Of a stretch of DNA of 64,000 bases, positions 7,874 through 15,857 are shown piece after piece. Position numbers and translations under genes: made by a program. The stretch's first letter is position 1; every line of letters begins with the position of its first letter. This DNA comes from Candidatus Methylomirabilis sp. (GTDB lineage Bacteria > Methylomirabilota > Methylomirabilia > Methylomirabilales > Methylomirabilaceae). The notes below the pieces were generated by a model. The model saw only the letters and a list, made by a program, of their open reading frames with translations. It ran no database searches and was not told the DNA's origin. The stretch lies in contig NZ_JAQUOY010000001.1 of the NCBI RefSeq assembly GCF_028716865.1, positions 1 to 64,000 of the forward strand. Reading direction: 5' to 3'.

Positions 7874-9112
7874 CTAAGATCGTCGATTGCCGAGATATCC
7901 AAACCGGCTCACGAATTCAGTCTGCTCAAGGTGTCCGCCATGCGCGAGCGTCTCAACCTGGCCTGGCGTCTCAAAATCCTGAGCTTCCAGGCGAATCATA
8001 TAGGCCCGGAGCGTCTGATACGACTCGGAGTCGATATCGACGTAACGGACACGGATCTTCCCCGTCCGAAGATCCAACATCTCCCGAAACGGGATCGGGA
8101 CCATCTTCCCCCCCTGGATGGTCACCATGGCCTCCGTCTGACCATCCAACAGAAAACGGGTAGCCCAATAGCCAAGACTGCGACAATACTGGATATCCAG
8201 TGCGCCGGGTGGAGCGCAGCGGAGTTCATAGCCAAGATCCTTGGCGACGATCGTGACATCGATACCTCGCCCCCGAAGGCTTTCAGTCACTCGCTCTTTC
8301 AGCACTCGTCCTAATACAAGCTCCGAGAGGCGGACATTCCCATAACTATCCCGTTCAACCGAGCCGAAATCGGTAGGATCAAGTTTATCGGCCAGCCCTT
8401 CGCTGAGAATTGCCAAGCCATGCCCCTTTCCTGAGGCGCGCCGCTTGATGATTGCTCCTTCCAGAATGTCAACAAGCGCCTGAAGGGGGACCGTCGGTTC
8501 TGGAAACTCCTCTCCGATCACCGTTAAGGTGGCGCCGGCAGCGCCACCGATGCCGAGCGCCAGATGACCTGCCCGTCGGCCCATCACTGTGACGAAGTAC
8601 CACCGGTTCGTCGTCACCGCGTCCTCCATCAGGTTCTGGACGATGTCTTTGCCCAGGTTGCAGGCCGTCGTAAAACCAAACGTCGCCACCTCCTGCGGAA
8701 GCGGGAGATCGTTGTCGATCGTTTTCGGCACATGCGCGAGGGCGACCCGATCCTTCATGACCTCCGACAGCCGATAGGCCGCAAAGGCGGTGTCATCGCC
8801 CCCGATCGTCAACAGGCATGATACTCCCAGTTTATCAAGCGCCTCGACCACATTACGGAGCCTATCCGGGGATTTAGTCGGATTCTCCCTGGACGTCCGA
8901 AGGATAGAACCCCCTTCGAAATGGATCCGGGACACCTCGTCGATTTCGAGTTCCATCACGTGGCTTGTATCGCCTCGCACAAGCCACTTGAACCCATCGT
9001 AGAAGCCGAGGACACGCATCCCACGGTTACGCGCCTCTATGGTTGCAGCAGCGATCACGCCATTAATGCCTGGCGCGGGGCCGCCTCCGACCAACATACC
9101 AAGCGTTTTCAT
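7874..9112 (-). CDS. pfp: 6-phosphofructokinase, probably pyrophosphate-dependent
   Basis: A 412-residue phosphofructokinase of the PfkA superfamily that converts fructose 6-phosphate to fructose 1,6-bisphosphate. The phosphoryl-donor loop is GGGPAPGING (residues 9-18). Two diagnostic positions carry the PPi-type residues: Asp107 in GGDDT, where ATP enzymes have Gly104 (E. coli numbering), and Lys130 in PKTIDND, where ATP enzymes have Gly124. PPi dependence is therefore likely, which would make the step reversible. ATG 9112 has GGAGGG just upstream. The frame runs on to 9304, but that extension crosses the tRNA-Gly and is not coding. Confidence 0.88.
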   Translation of the reverse strand: MKTLGMLVGGGPAPGINGVIAAATIEARNRGMRVLGFYDGFKWLVRGDTSHVMELEIDEVSRIHFEGGSILRTSRENPTKSPDRLRNVVEALDKLGVSCLLTIGGDDTAFAAYRLSEVMKDRVALAHVPKTIDNDLPLPQEVATFGFTTACNLGKDIVQNLMEDAVTTNRWYFVTVMGRRAGHLALGIGGAAGATLTVIGEEFPEPTVPLQALVDILEGAIIKRRASGKGHGLAILSEGLADKLDPTDFGSVERDSYGNVRLSELVLGRVLKERVTESLRGRGIDVTIVAKDLGYELRCAPPGALDIQYCRSLGYWATRFLLDGQTEAMVTIQGGKMVPIPFREMLDLRTGKIRVRYVDIDSESYQTLRAYMIRLEAQDFETPGQVETLAHGGHLEQTEFVSRFGYLGNRRS

Positions 9113-9251
9113 GCGCCCTCCACTGGGTACAGGAATAACCGCGGGAACATACAAGGCAATAGGTGTAGCATACGAGCAGTAACGCCCGGTGTCAACCGAA
9201 CTCACAGGCTGTAGGGATAGCGCTTTGGGGGACTGCGGACGAAAATATCTT

Positions 9252-9326
<75 letters not shown>

Positions 9327-9381
9327 ACCCTCTTCTGTCTAACAAAAGCGCTCACGGTTGTCAATGGTTTTTGGCGCGAGC

Positions 9382-10917
9382 CTACTGTGAAGAGGGCAGC
9401 GTTCCAAACAACTGCTGCCACGAGTCAAGATGCTCCTGGGCATAGGCCAGGGCCTCTTCGCGGCTGTTGGTGAGCCCCGTTGCCTGAGCCTCCCGCAGAT
9501 GATCAAGCACGAATCCCAGGAAAGGGCCTGGCGCAATGCCGAACAGTTCGATCAGATCGTCGCCCCGTAGGATGGGCTGTAGCCGGCTTGCCAGAAACTC
9601 GGTTCTGTAAAATCGGAACGCCTCACGCAGGAAGACCTGATGCCGGCTGAGCTCCTCGGTTTTCCCGCCAAAGGTTGCCAGCAGATCCGCCCAGGAGTGT
9701 AACAACACAACGGGAGCAGCCTCACCCACTTCTCGAAAGAAACGATACAGCGCCCTGACGGTGACAGGCGCTCTGCTCGAAAGATGGATCGGTCGCAGAT
9801 GATGTTGCTCGATGTCGGTTATGAGGCTCTTCGCCCGGCAACCCAGTCGAAGGCGTTCGCACAGGCGAGTGAGGATCGGCAGGCCGGCCTGCTCGTGCCC
9901 CAGGAACCGGACGCGACCATTCGCTAGCACGCTCCGGGTCTCCGGCTTGCCGATGTCGTGCAGGAACCCCAGCAGCTTGAGGATGGCGGTCTCGGTGACG
10001 CCCGCCTCGATTTCCCGGTCAAGCCGTTCGCGTAACCAGATCGCCTCGTCAGGAAAGAGCTGCTCAAGGTTTGTGAACAGCAGCTCGACAGACTCAAGCG
10101 TCTGAAGCGAGTGTTCCCAGAGGGGCAGACGATGCGGCGTGCTCGCCGGAACTGACTTGAGCGCCTCGACCTCCGGGACCAGTCCCTTCAGAAGCTGCAA
10201 GGTGTCCAGGTGCTCGATCCAGGGCGCTGCGGGGACCGTATCGAGAATCCTGAACAGCTCGTCACGCAAACGCTCTCCGGCCACTGTCCCGAGGAGTGAT
10301 GCACGCTCGATGATCCACCGCCGAGTGGCCTCCTCGACGGTGAAGCCAAGCTCTGCAGCCAGGCGGACTGCCCTGATCAGGCGAAGCGGATCACGCTCGA
10401 ATGCCGATGGGGTAAGGGCTCGCAGGCGCTTTTCCCTCAGGTCGTTCAGCCCGCCCGATGGATCGATCACAGACAGGGGGTTGGAGGTTGGGGGTTGGTG
10501 GGCAGGGGTGTCGATGCGTACGGCAAGGGCATTGACGGTGAAATCGCGAGCTACCAGATCAGCCTCGATTGTCTCGCCCTTCGGCCGACTGATGTCGAGC
10601 TGGACGATCATCCCTTCAGAGCGGATGATGACTCGAACCGTCTCCGGATCGAGACGAATGAGGCTGCCTTCCAGCGCGGCGATCAGATCGCGACCGAATT
10701 GTTCCGGTTTCCCCCAGATCACCAGATCGAGGTCGATCCGCCTCATCCTGCTACGCCTGTCCTGAGCCACGTCGAAGGAACCAAGCAGGAGATCACGCAG
10801 GTACCCACCGACCAGATACAGGGGGCCTAGCCTGCCGGCGGCCGCGACCGCCTCGACAGCCCGAAGATATGGGTTGCGCCGAAGCTCATCCACGCCGTAG
10901 AAGGATGCCGGTTTCAT
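9382..10917 (-). CDS. cca: CCA tRNA nucleotidyltransferase / poly(A) polymerase family protein with HD domain
   Basis: A 511-residue class II nucleotidyltransferase. The head domain has LYLVGGYLRDLLLG and the metal-binding DLDLVIWG, then the RDFTVNALA motif; an HD domain follows (FLHDIGKPETR), as in bacterial Cca and related proteins. The likely job is adding or repairing CCA at tRNA 3' ends, although PcnB-type polyadenylation is possible. ATG 10917 overlaps the nth stop in an ATGA junction, which decides the start. Two odd insertions stand out: SFDVAQDRRSRM between the glycine loop and the DxD motif, encoded by the 23-bp repeat at 10753-10775, and a G-rich stretch near 10474-10507 encoding HQPPTSNPLSV. 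Confidence 0.85.
   Translation of the reverse strand: MKPASFYGVDELRRNPYLRAVEAVAAAGRLGPLYLVGGYLRDLLLGSFDVAQDRRSRMRRIDLDLVIWGKPEQFGRDLIAALEGSLIRLDPETVRVIIRSEGMIVQLDISRPKGETIEADLVARDFTVNALAVRIDTPAHQPPTSNPLSVIDPSGGLNDLREKRLRALTPSAFERDPLRLIRAVRLAAELGFTVEEATRRWIIERASLLGTVAGERLRDELFRILDTVPAAPWIEHLDTLQLLKGLVPEVEALKSVPASTPHRLPLWEHSLQTLESVELLFTNLEQLFPDEAIWLRERLDREIEAGVTETAILKLLGFLHDIGKPETRSVLANGRVRFLGHEQAGLPILTRLCERLRLGCRAKSLITDIEQHHLRPIHLSSRAPVTVRALYRFFREVGEAAPVVLLHSWADLLATFGGKTEELSRHQVFLREAFRFYRTEFLASRLQPILRGDDLIELFGIAPGPFLGFVLDHLREAQATGLTNSREEALAYAQEHLDSWQQLFGTLPSSQ
10753..10775. repeat. Dispersed 23-bp repeat, copy 2
   Basis: One mismatch from the copy at 7718-7740. It sits inside cca between the nucleotide-binding glycine loop and the catalytic DxD, read as FDVAQDRRS, while copy 1 is read in another frame (STWLRAGVA). 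Confidence 0.7.
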
Positions 10918-11561
10918 CGGACAGAGGGGCAGAGCCTGGAGAGGGGACAGTCGTCGCACAGGGGGGTATGCGTCTTGCAGGTTTTTTGGCCAAGCTGCTC
11001 CAGGTTCACGTACATGGAGGAGAAGATGGGGGACGGCACTATCAACTGAAGAGAGGCCTGGACCTTTTTAGGGGTCAGCGTCGGGCTCACCAAGCCGAGA
11101 CGGCGTACGACGCGGCAGATCCGGGTATCGACGGGGAACACAGGTTTCCCAAGCGACACGAGCAAAATACGCGCGACTGTCTTGGGGCCGATCCCGTTGA
11201 GACGGCCAAGGAAAGCCGTTGCCTCCTCGACGCTTACGTCCCGGAGGAAGGTGAGATCGAAGTGGCCTTGGGCGTGGTGGATTTGGCTCAGGATCACTTT
11301 GATACGCGCGGCCTTGTCGTTAGCAAGGCCTGCGGAGCCGATCGCCTCAGCCAGCGCACTCTCCGGGGCTCGGTGTACCTGTTCCCACGTAGGCAATATC
11401 TGACGGAGCATCCGGAAGGCCCCGCGACTGTTCATGTCGCCTGTCTTTTGGGAAAGGATGGTAAGGATCAGGTCGTCGAGTGGATTGCTTGAAGCCCTGC
11501 GTGGCGTCTTGGAGCCGTAATGGCGTTCCAGAGCCGCGTGAATCTTGGCTATCCGATTCAT
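10914..11561 (-). CDS. nth: Endonuclease III-type DNA glycosylase/AP lyase
   Basis: A 215-residue HhH-GPD base-excision repair enzyme that removes oxidised pyrimidines. The helix-hairpin-helix LNGIGPKTVARILL, the catalytic-Asp segment FPVDTRICRV and a C-terminal [4Fe-4S] loop with spacing C-x6-C-x2-C-x5-C (CKTHTPLCDDCPLSRLC) are all present. The frame is open up to 11654, but that extension has no domain character and contains repeat-like sequence. ATG 11561, giving MNRIAKIHAALERHYG, matches the family start. It is translationally coupled to cca downstream. Confidence 0.88.
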   Translation of the reverse strand: MNRIAKIHAALERHYGSKTPRRASSNPLDDLILTILSQKTGDMNSRGAFRMLRQILPTWEQVHRAPESALAEAIGSAGLANDKAARIKVILSQIHHAQGHFDLTFLRDVSVEEATAFLGRLNGIGPKTVARILLVSLGKPVFPVDTRICRVVRRLGLVSPTLTPKKVQASLQLIVPSPIFSSMYVNLEQLGQKTCKTHTPLCDDCPLSRLCPSVR

Positions 11562-11866
11562 TGAGGCCACCCCGTGGTCTTCATGGCTCACGATTGCGGA
11601 TTGTGGATCGAAGGCGCAAGATTTGCTCCTATTCTCCATTCCGAAATCTGTCATCTACAATCTATACGGAGGGAGGCAACGGCAGGCTACCGGACCTCTG
11701 ACTGGAAGTCAACAGCAATTGCTCACCAGAAAAATTCCCTTGCCATGACTGATTCTGGCCCTATATGATTAGTCTACAGGTGAATCGAGGAATCACTCAC
11801 GTTGTCCTGGTGTACGAGTAGGCGACACAGGGCGGACCAGCGGTTCCTCTGAAAGGAGGCAGGTTG
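11562..11866. other. Intergenic divide between nth (minus) and the DUF1858 gene (plus)
   Basis: About 305 bases with no supportable gene. Around 11585-11610 there is a short self-similar run (ATTGCGGATTGTGGAT). Promoters for both directions are expected here, but I could not pick a convincing -35/-10 pair. Confidence 0.4.
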
Positions 11867-12070
11867 ATGAGGATCACCGCAGAGATGAAGATCGACAATG
11901 TGGTGCGACAGTACCCGGAGACTGTCCAGGTGTTTAACCGTTACGGCGTTGCCTGCATGGGGTGCTCTGCGGCTGAATACGACAATATCGCCACCAGTGC
12001 CCAGGTCCACGGCGTCAATCTGGATCAACTTCTGCGCGAGTTGAACGAGACCGTGATCATCCGAAACTAA
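11867..12070 (+). CDS. DUF1858 domain protein (redox-disulfide / ScdA N-terminal-like)
   Basis: A 67-residue protein consisting of one DUF1858 domain. Members often stand next to, or are fused with, redox or iron-sulfur repair proteins and are thought to use a paired-cysteine motif. Here that motif is ACMGCSA, with Cys30 and Cys33. The segment [17 protein letters not shown] is the typical helix before it. AAAGGAGG precedes ATG 11867; the upstream TTG 11864 is less likely. Partner and substrate are unknown. Confidence 0.8.
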   Translation: MRITAEMKIDNVVRQYPETVQVFNRYGVACMGCSAAEYDNIATSAQVHGVNLDQLLRELNETVIIRN

Positions 12071-12084
12071 ACCTAAAACGTCGC

Positions 12085-12789
12085 GTGTTCACCACACTCA
12101 AACGAGACATCCGAGCAGCCCTTGACCGAGATCCGGCGGCACGCACCGCGCTGGAGGTCCTCGTATGCTATCCCGGCCTGCACGCCCTCTACTTTCATCG
12201 TCTCGCGCATTGGTTCTGGAACGGCAATCTGAAGACCCTCGGCCGCTTCATCGCGCATGTGGGCCGATTCCTGACCGGGATTGAAATCCATCCTGGCGCG
12301 AGTCTCGGGCTGGGTCTCTTCATCGACCATGGCATCGGGGTCGTCATCGGCGAGACCTGTCAGATCGGTGAGAATGTGACCATCTATCAGGGCGTGACGC
12401 TGGGCGGCACCAGCCTGGAGAAAAAGAAGCGCCATCCGACGATCGGCAACGGCGTCGTGATCGGTGCGGGCGCCACAATCCTTGGGCCCATCAAGGTGGG
12501 AGACAACAGTCGTATCGGTTCAGGATCCGTGGTAGTGAAGGAGATTCCTCCGAACTCGCTCGTGGTGGGCGTGCCTGGCCAGGTCATCTATCGCGATGGC
12601 AAACGGGTCCCTCAGACAATCGATTTGGAGATGACTGATATGCCGGACCCTGCTGAAAAGGTGATCCGGTGCGTCCTGGAACGTCTACAGGAGTTGGAAA
12701 AGGAAGTCGAGATCCTCAAAAAGGAGTTGCCGTCTTCCCCTGCTGCCTATGCGCCTCCCTCAAGATACTATTCCCCGCGAAACGACTAG
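12085..12789 (+). CDS. cysE: Serine O-acetyltransferase
   Basis: A 234-residue CysE/EpsC-type enzyme that acetylates serine with acetyl-CoA, the first step to cysteine. It has a short N-terminal helical domain, then a left-handed beta helix of hexapeptide repeats from about residue 70 ([18 protein letters not shown]) with active-site His in [12 protein letters not shown] and the [17 protein letters not shown] loop. A C-terminal helical tail with a coiled-coil stretch ([18 protein letters not shown]) is longer than in minimal versions. The start is GTG 12085, 14 bases after the DUF1858 stop, with no obvious ribosome-binding site, which suggests coupling. Confidence 0.93.
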   Translation: MFTTLKRDIRAALDRDPAARTALEVLVCYPGLHALYFHRLAHWFWNGNLKTLGRFIAHVGRFLTGIEIHPGASLGLGLFIDHGIGVVIGETCQIGENVTIYQGVTLGGTSLEKKKRHPTIGNGVVIGAGATILGPIKVGDNSRIGSGSVVVKEIPPNSLVVGVPGQVIYRDGKRVPQTIDLEMTDMPDPAEKVIRCVLERLQELEKEVEILKKELPSSPAAYAPPSRYYSPRND

Positions 12790-12837
12790 CCCGCTCCTTC
12801 CGACATAATCTTACGTTTATCCTGCCGTCGCGGCGGT

Positions 12838-13056
12838 GTGATTGTTGGCGACGACGTGGCAGTGACGATCGATTACGAACTCCGGGTCGCAGTAGACCAG
12901 CATCAGCACAGGCTGCTGTACTTCTTCCATGGTCAATCAATCATCGTTGTAGCGATTGGCATTCTGAAGAACGAGGGGCGAGTTCCACCGTCGGCGATTG
13001 CCCGGGCACGCAAGGCTCATGCGGATTGGTTGGAACGCTTTGGAGGTGAGACATGA
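12838..13056 (+). pseudogene. Chimeric remnant ending in a HigB/RelE-type toxin C terminus
   Basis: A 72-codon frame made of two unlike parts. The first ~17 residues (GDDVAVTIDYELRV) resemble the start of an FKBP/SlyD-type prolyl isomerase. From residue ~20 the frame reads HRLLYFFHGQSIIVVAIG, then a tail PSAIARARKAHADWLERF typical of the C-terminal half of phage-derived HigB/RelE toxins. The N-terminal half of the toxin is missing. The stop overlaps the ATG of the next remnant, the usual toxin-antitoxin junction. Probably non-functional. Confidence 0.5.
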
Positions 13057-13178
13057 CGGGTAAGAAGGCAGGTGGGCGTGGCACGACCCTGAAGCAGTAT
13101 CTGCGCGGCGAAATGAAGGACCCAGAGTTCCGGATCTGCATCCTTACCACGTTGATATCATGCGTATGCCCTGCTTGA
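13053..13178 (+). pseudogene. Truncated HigA-like antitoxin
   Basis: ATG 13053 overlaps the toxin remnant. The 41-codon frame begins with a lysine- and glycine-rich start, then LKQYLRGEMKDPEFR, which matches the first helix of XRE-type HigA antitoxins (typically LxxYLxExLxDPEFR). The frame then runs into unrelated sequence (ICILTTLISCVCPA) and stops before any helix-turn-helix. From about 13156 to 13300 another frame without a start stays open (YHAYALLDDAREICLRS...), so several gene pieces seem to have collapsed together here. Confidence 0.5.
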
Positions 13179-13300
13179 TGACGCTCGTGAAATCTGCTTG
13201 CGGAGTGAGAGTCGCTTTGATAGCCTCGCCCTAGCATATATCCACGGGTTACGGGGCTGCTCGCTGTACCGTGTGGGCTGGAGCTGGAAGGAGGTACGCG

Positions 13301-13888
13301 ATGGCGGTAAAAAAGATTCTGATGCTCGTGGGAGATTTTGTTGAGGACTACGAGGCGATGGTCCCCTTTCAGATGTTGACCATGGTCGGGCATACGGTGC
13401 ATACGGTCTGTCCCGGCAAGAAGGCCGGCGACACTGTGCGGACAGCCGTTCACGACTTCGAGGGAGACCAGACATACAGCGAGAAGCGGGGTCACAACTT
13501 TGCCCTCAACGCCACCTTCGCCAAGATCAGACCCAAGAATTACGACGCCCTGGTCATTCCGGGAGGACGCTCTCCGGAGTACCTTCGCCTGGACGAGAAG
13601 GTGCTTGATCTTGTGCGCCACTTTGCGAAGGAAAACAAACCGATTGCCTCCATTTGTCATGGACAGCAACTCTTGACGGCGGCCGGCGTTGTAGAGGGCA
13701 GGCGCTGTACCTCCTATCCGGCCGTGAAGCCCGAATTGATCCGGGCCGGCGCCAAGTGGGAAGAGGTGAATGCCACCTTCTCCAATGCGTATGTGGATGG
13801 CAACTTGGTCACTGCCGCAGCCTGGCCCGGCCATCCCGAATGGATGCGCAAGTTCCTGGACGTGTTAGGCTCCAAGATCGAGCCCTGA
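13301..13888 (+). CDS. DJ-1/PfpI family protein
   Basis: A 195-residue member of the DJ-1/PfpI superfamily (proteases, glyoxalases, stress chaperones). The nucleophile elbow is ASICHGQQ with Cys119 and His120; the acidic partner Glu18 lies in VEDYEAM; the strand [12 protein letters not shown] is also conserved. GGAGG seven bases upstream selects ATG 13301 over the earlier GTG in the frame. Length and motif order match PfpI/YhbO-type proteins. The catalytic activity, whether peptidase, glyoxalase or deglycase-like, cannot be told from sequence. Confidence 0.87.
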   Translation: MAVKKILMLVGDFVEDYEAMVPFQMLTMVGHTVHTVCPGKKAGDTVRTAVHDFEGDQTYSEKRGHNFALNATFAKIRPKNYDALVIPGGRSPEYLRLDEKVLDLVRHFAKENKPIASICHGQQLLTAAGVVEGRRCTSYPAVKPELIRAGAKWEEVNATFSNAYVDGNLVTAAAWPGHPEWMRKFLDVLGSKIEP

Positions 13889-13919
13889 ATGTCATCTTGG
13901 TGACAGAGGGATATCTCCT

Positions 13920-14921
13920 TTGGCAAGGCTAGGGGTTGCTGGGCTGTTCCTTGCGGCGGTCGTGATCATAGGGATCGCAGGGTATCACTTCCTTGAGGGG
14001 TACACATGGCTTGAAGCCTTCTATATGACGATTATCACCATCTCAACGGTGGGGTTTCGCGAGGTAAGACCTTTAAGTCCGGCCGGCATGATCTTCACGA
14101 TCGGGCTCCTGTTCGCCGGCCTGGGAGTAGTTCTCTACACAGCAGGAACTGTTACCGCAAAAATCGTGGAGGGGGAATTCCAGCAGTTCTTCGGGAGGAA
14201 GAGGATGGAGAAGAGAATCGCCGCTTTGGCAAAGCACTATCTTGTATGCGGCTATGGTCGCATCGGGGAGGTGGTCTGCCGCGAGTTGGCGTCAAAGCCT
14301 GTTCCATTCGTGGTCATTGAGCGGAAGGAAGAGCGGGTCCGTAAGGTGGAGGAGGCGGGCCACCTGCTACTCAAGGGGGATGCCACCGATGAGAAGGCCC
14401 TCCTGGCTGCCGGGGTGATGAAGGCCAAAGGTCTCTTTGCCACCCTGCCGGTTGATGCGGATAATGTCTTTGTGATCCTCACGGCCAAGGATCTCAACCC
14501 CTCCATCTTTGTGGTGGCCAGGGCCGAGACAGAGCGGAGCGAAAGGACGCTCGCCCACGCGGGGGCTGACAAGGTGATCTCGCCCTACGCAATGGGGGGA
14601 CACCGCATGGCCCAGGCGGCCCTCCGTCCTGCCGTAGTGGATATCATCGAGTTGGCCACGCACTATCAAAGCCTGGAGTTGCAGCTTGAGGAAATTGTGG
14701 TGCCGGCGGGGTCTCCCTGTGAGGGAGTCACGCTGCGCGACTCCGGGCTGTGCCAGGAGCCGGGTGCGATTGTGGTGGCGATCAAGCGGGCGTCTGGTGG
14801 CATGATTTTTAACCCCTCCACAGATGAAAAGATTGAGGCCGGGGATCACCTTGTCGCCTTGGGAGAGGCTATTCGCCTACGGGGGTTAGAGCGGCGGGTG
14901 GAACCGAGCGCGCCACGATGA
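13920..14921 (+). CDS. Potassium channel protein with TrkA-N and TrkA-C (RCK) domains
   Basis: A 333-residue protein: a short two-helix pore module (residues ~5-75), a TrkA-N NAD-binding domain from ~105 (HYLVCGYGRIGEVVCREL) and a TrkA-C domain from ~240. The pore loop is FYMTIITISTVGFREVRPLS, so the selectivity filter reads TVGFREV (residues 43-49) where classical channels have TVGYGD. The replacement of the third filter position by Arg is unusual, although the regulatory half is ordinary. The start is TTG 13920 after AGAGGGAT. It overlaps the next gene by four bases. Confidence 0.8.
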   Translation: MARLGVAGLFLAAVVIIGIAGYHFLEGYTWLEAFYMTIITISTVGFREVRPLSPAGMIFTIGLLFAGLGVVLYTAGTVTAKIVEGEFQQFFGRKRMEKRIAALAKHYLVCGYGRIGEVVCRELASKPVPFVVIERKEERVRKVEEAGHLLLKGDATDEKALLAAGVMKAKGLFATLPVDADNVFVILTAKDLNPSIFVVARAETERSERTLAHAGADKVISPYAMGGHRMAQAALRPAVVDIIELATHYQSLELQLEEIVVPAGSPCEGVTLRDSGLCQEPGAIVVAIKRASGGMIFNPSTDEKIEAGDHLVALGEAIRLRGLERRVEPSAPR

Positions 14922-15178
14922 TGATGCGGTGGGAGGAAATGGGCCATGACTCCTGGTTCTGGGGATGGGGCATCCTCTGGATGGTCATGCTGACGGCCTT
15001 CTGGCTGCTCATCCTGTTGGCGCTGGTGCTCACGGTTCGCTGGCTCTGGCAGGCCGGTTCCGGGATCCGCTCCGTCCAGCGTCCGGAGGAGTCGGCTATA
15101 GAGATCCTCAAGAAGCGGTATGCCCGAGGCGAGATCGGGAAGGAAGAGTTCGAGGCCAAGAAGCGCGATTTGCTGTGA
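14918..15178 (+). CDS. SHOCT domain membrane protein
   Basis: An 86-residue protein with a tryptophan- and methionine-rich N terminus, one membrane helix (residues ~17-45) and a C-terminal SHOCT motif (AIEILKKRYARGEIGKEEFE). SHOCT proteins are small, often membrane-attached, and their role is not established. ATGA overlap with the channel gene suggests coupling. The order of membrane helix followed by SHOCT is the common form. Confidence 0.82.
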   Translation: MMMRWEEMGHDSWFWGWGILWMVMLTAFWLLILLALVLTVRWLWQAGSGIRSVQRPEESAIEILKKRYARGEIGKEEFEAKKRDLL

Positions 15179-15191
15179 AAGGATAGACAGG

Positions 15192-15857
15192 ATGCAGTCA
15201 AGGTTGCAAGATCGCTCGAGACCTCCCGAGCCTCTCGCTCGATTGTTCGACAGCAAGGTGTTGGGTTATGCCGCCGCGTTATTTGTTGTAGTGCCTTTCC
15301 TTGTGTTGTATATCGACGGGTCGGTAGCGACCTTCATCCCGTCGGTGCAGAGTGAATGGGGGTGGAAGGTAGCGAGTGCAATTACGATTATGGGATCCGG
15401 CCTGACGGACGCCGCTATTGCCGGCGCCCTCTTGGTTGTCGGCCTGAAGGCCGGAAGGCCTCGAGAGGCTGTCGTGGGTAGACTCGGATTGCTTGCGGTG
15501 ATCGTCGGGAGTCTTTCTGCCCAGATCTTAAAAAACCTGTTTTGTCGGTCCCGTCCTCTGGCTGAAAAGTCGGGCCAGTTTTTCGTAGATTTTCCTTGTC
15601 TGGGGAAGGGCTCCGGCTTCATTTCTTTCCCTTCCGGCCATTCGGTAACCGCCTTTGCCCTGGCATTTGTCCTCTCCCGCGCCTATCCCAGGTATGCGTT
15701 CCTCTTCTATGGACTGGCCGGCCTGGTCGCCCTCTCCAGGGTCTATCTCGCCAGGCATTTTCCTTCTGATGTTGTGGCCGGGGCCGCTATCGGGCTTCTG
15801 GCAGGTTGGATCACCTGTCGGTTTTCGGTTTTTTCCCCTGTGCATGGGCGTACCTGA
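15192..15857 (+). CDS. PAP2 family phosphatase
   Basis: A 221-residue multi-pass membrane protein of the PAP2 superfamily. The three phosphatase motifs are present: KNLFCRSRP, FPSGHS and SRVYLARHFPSD. Around them are about five or six hydrophobic segments. Relatives dephosphorylate lipid phosphates such as undecaprenyl pyrophosphate or lipid A phosphates. ATG 15192 follows AAAGGA; the upstream part of the frame overlaps the SHOCT gene. The 3' end overlaps the GT39 gene by 14 bases, which points to a shared task in envelope glycolipid chemistry. Confidence 0.85.
   Translation: MQSRLQDRSRPPEPLARLFDSKVLGYAAALFVVVPFLVLYIDGSVATFIPSVQSEWGWKVASAITIMGSGLTDAAIAGALLVVGLKAGRPREAVVGRLGLLAVIVGSLSAQILKNLFCRSRPLAEKSGQFFVDFPCLGKGSGFISFPSGHSVTAFALAFVLSRAYPRYAFLFYGLAGLVALSRVYLARHFPSDVVAGAAIGLLAGWITCRFSVFSPVHGRT

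Noticed and set aside
10995-11492. Long plus-strand frame opposite nth
   Set aside because: Antisense shadow; nth on the minus strand has an intact HhH motif and iron-sulfur loop.
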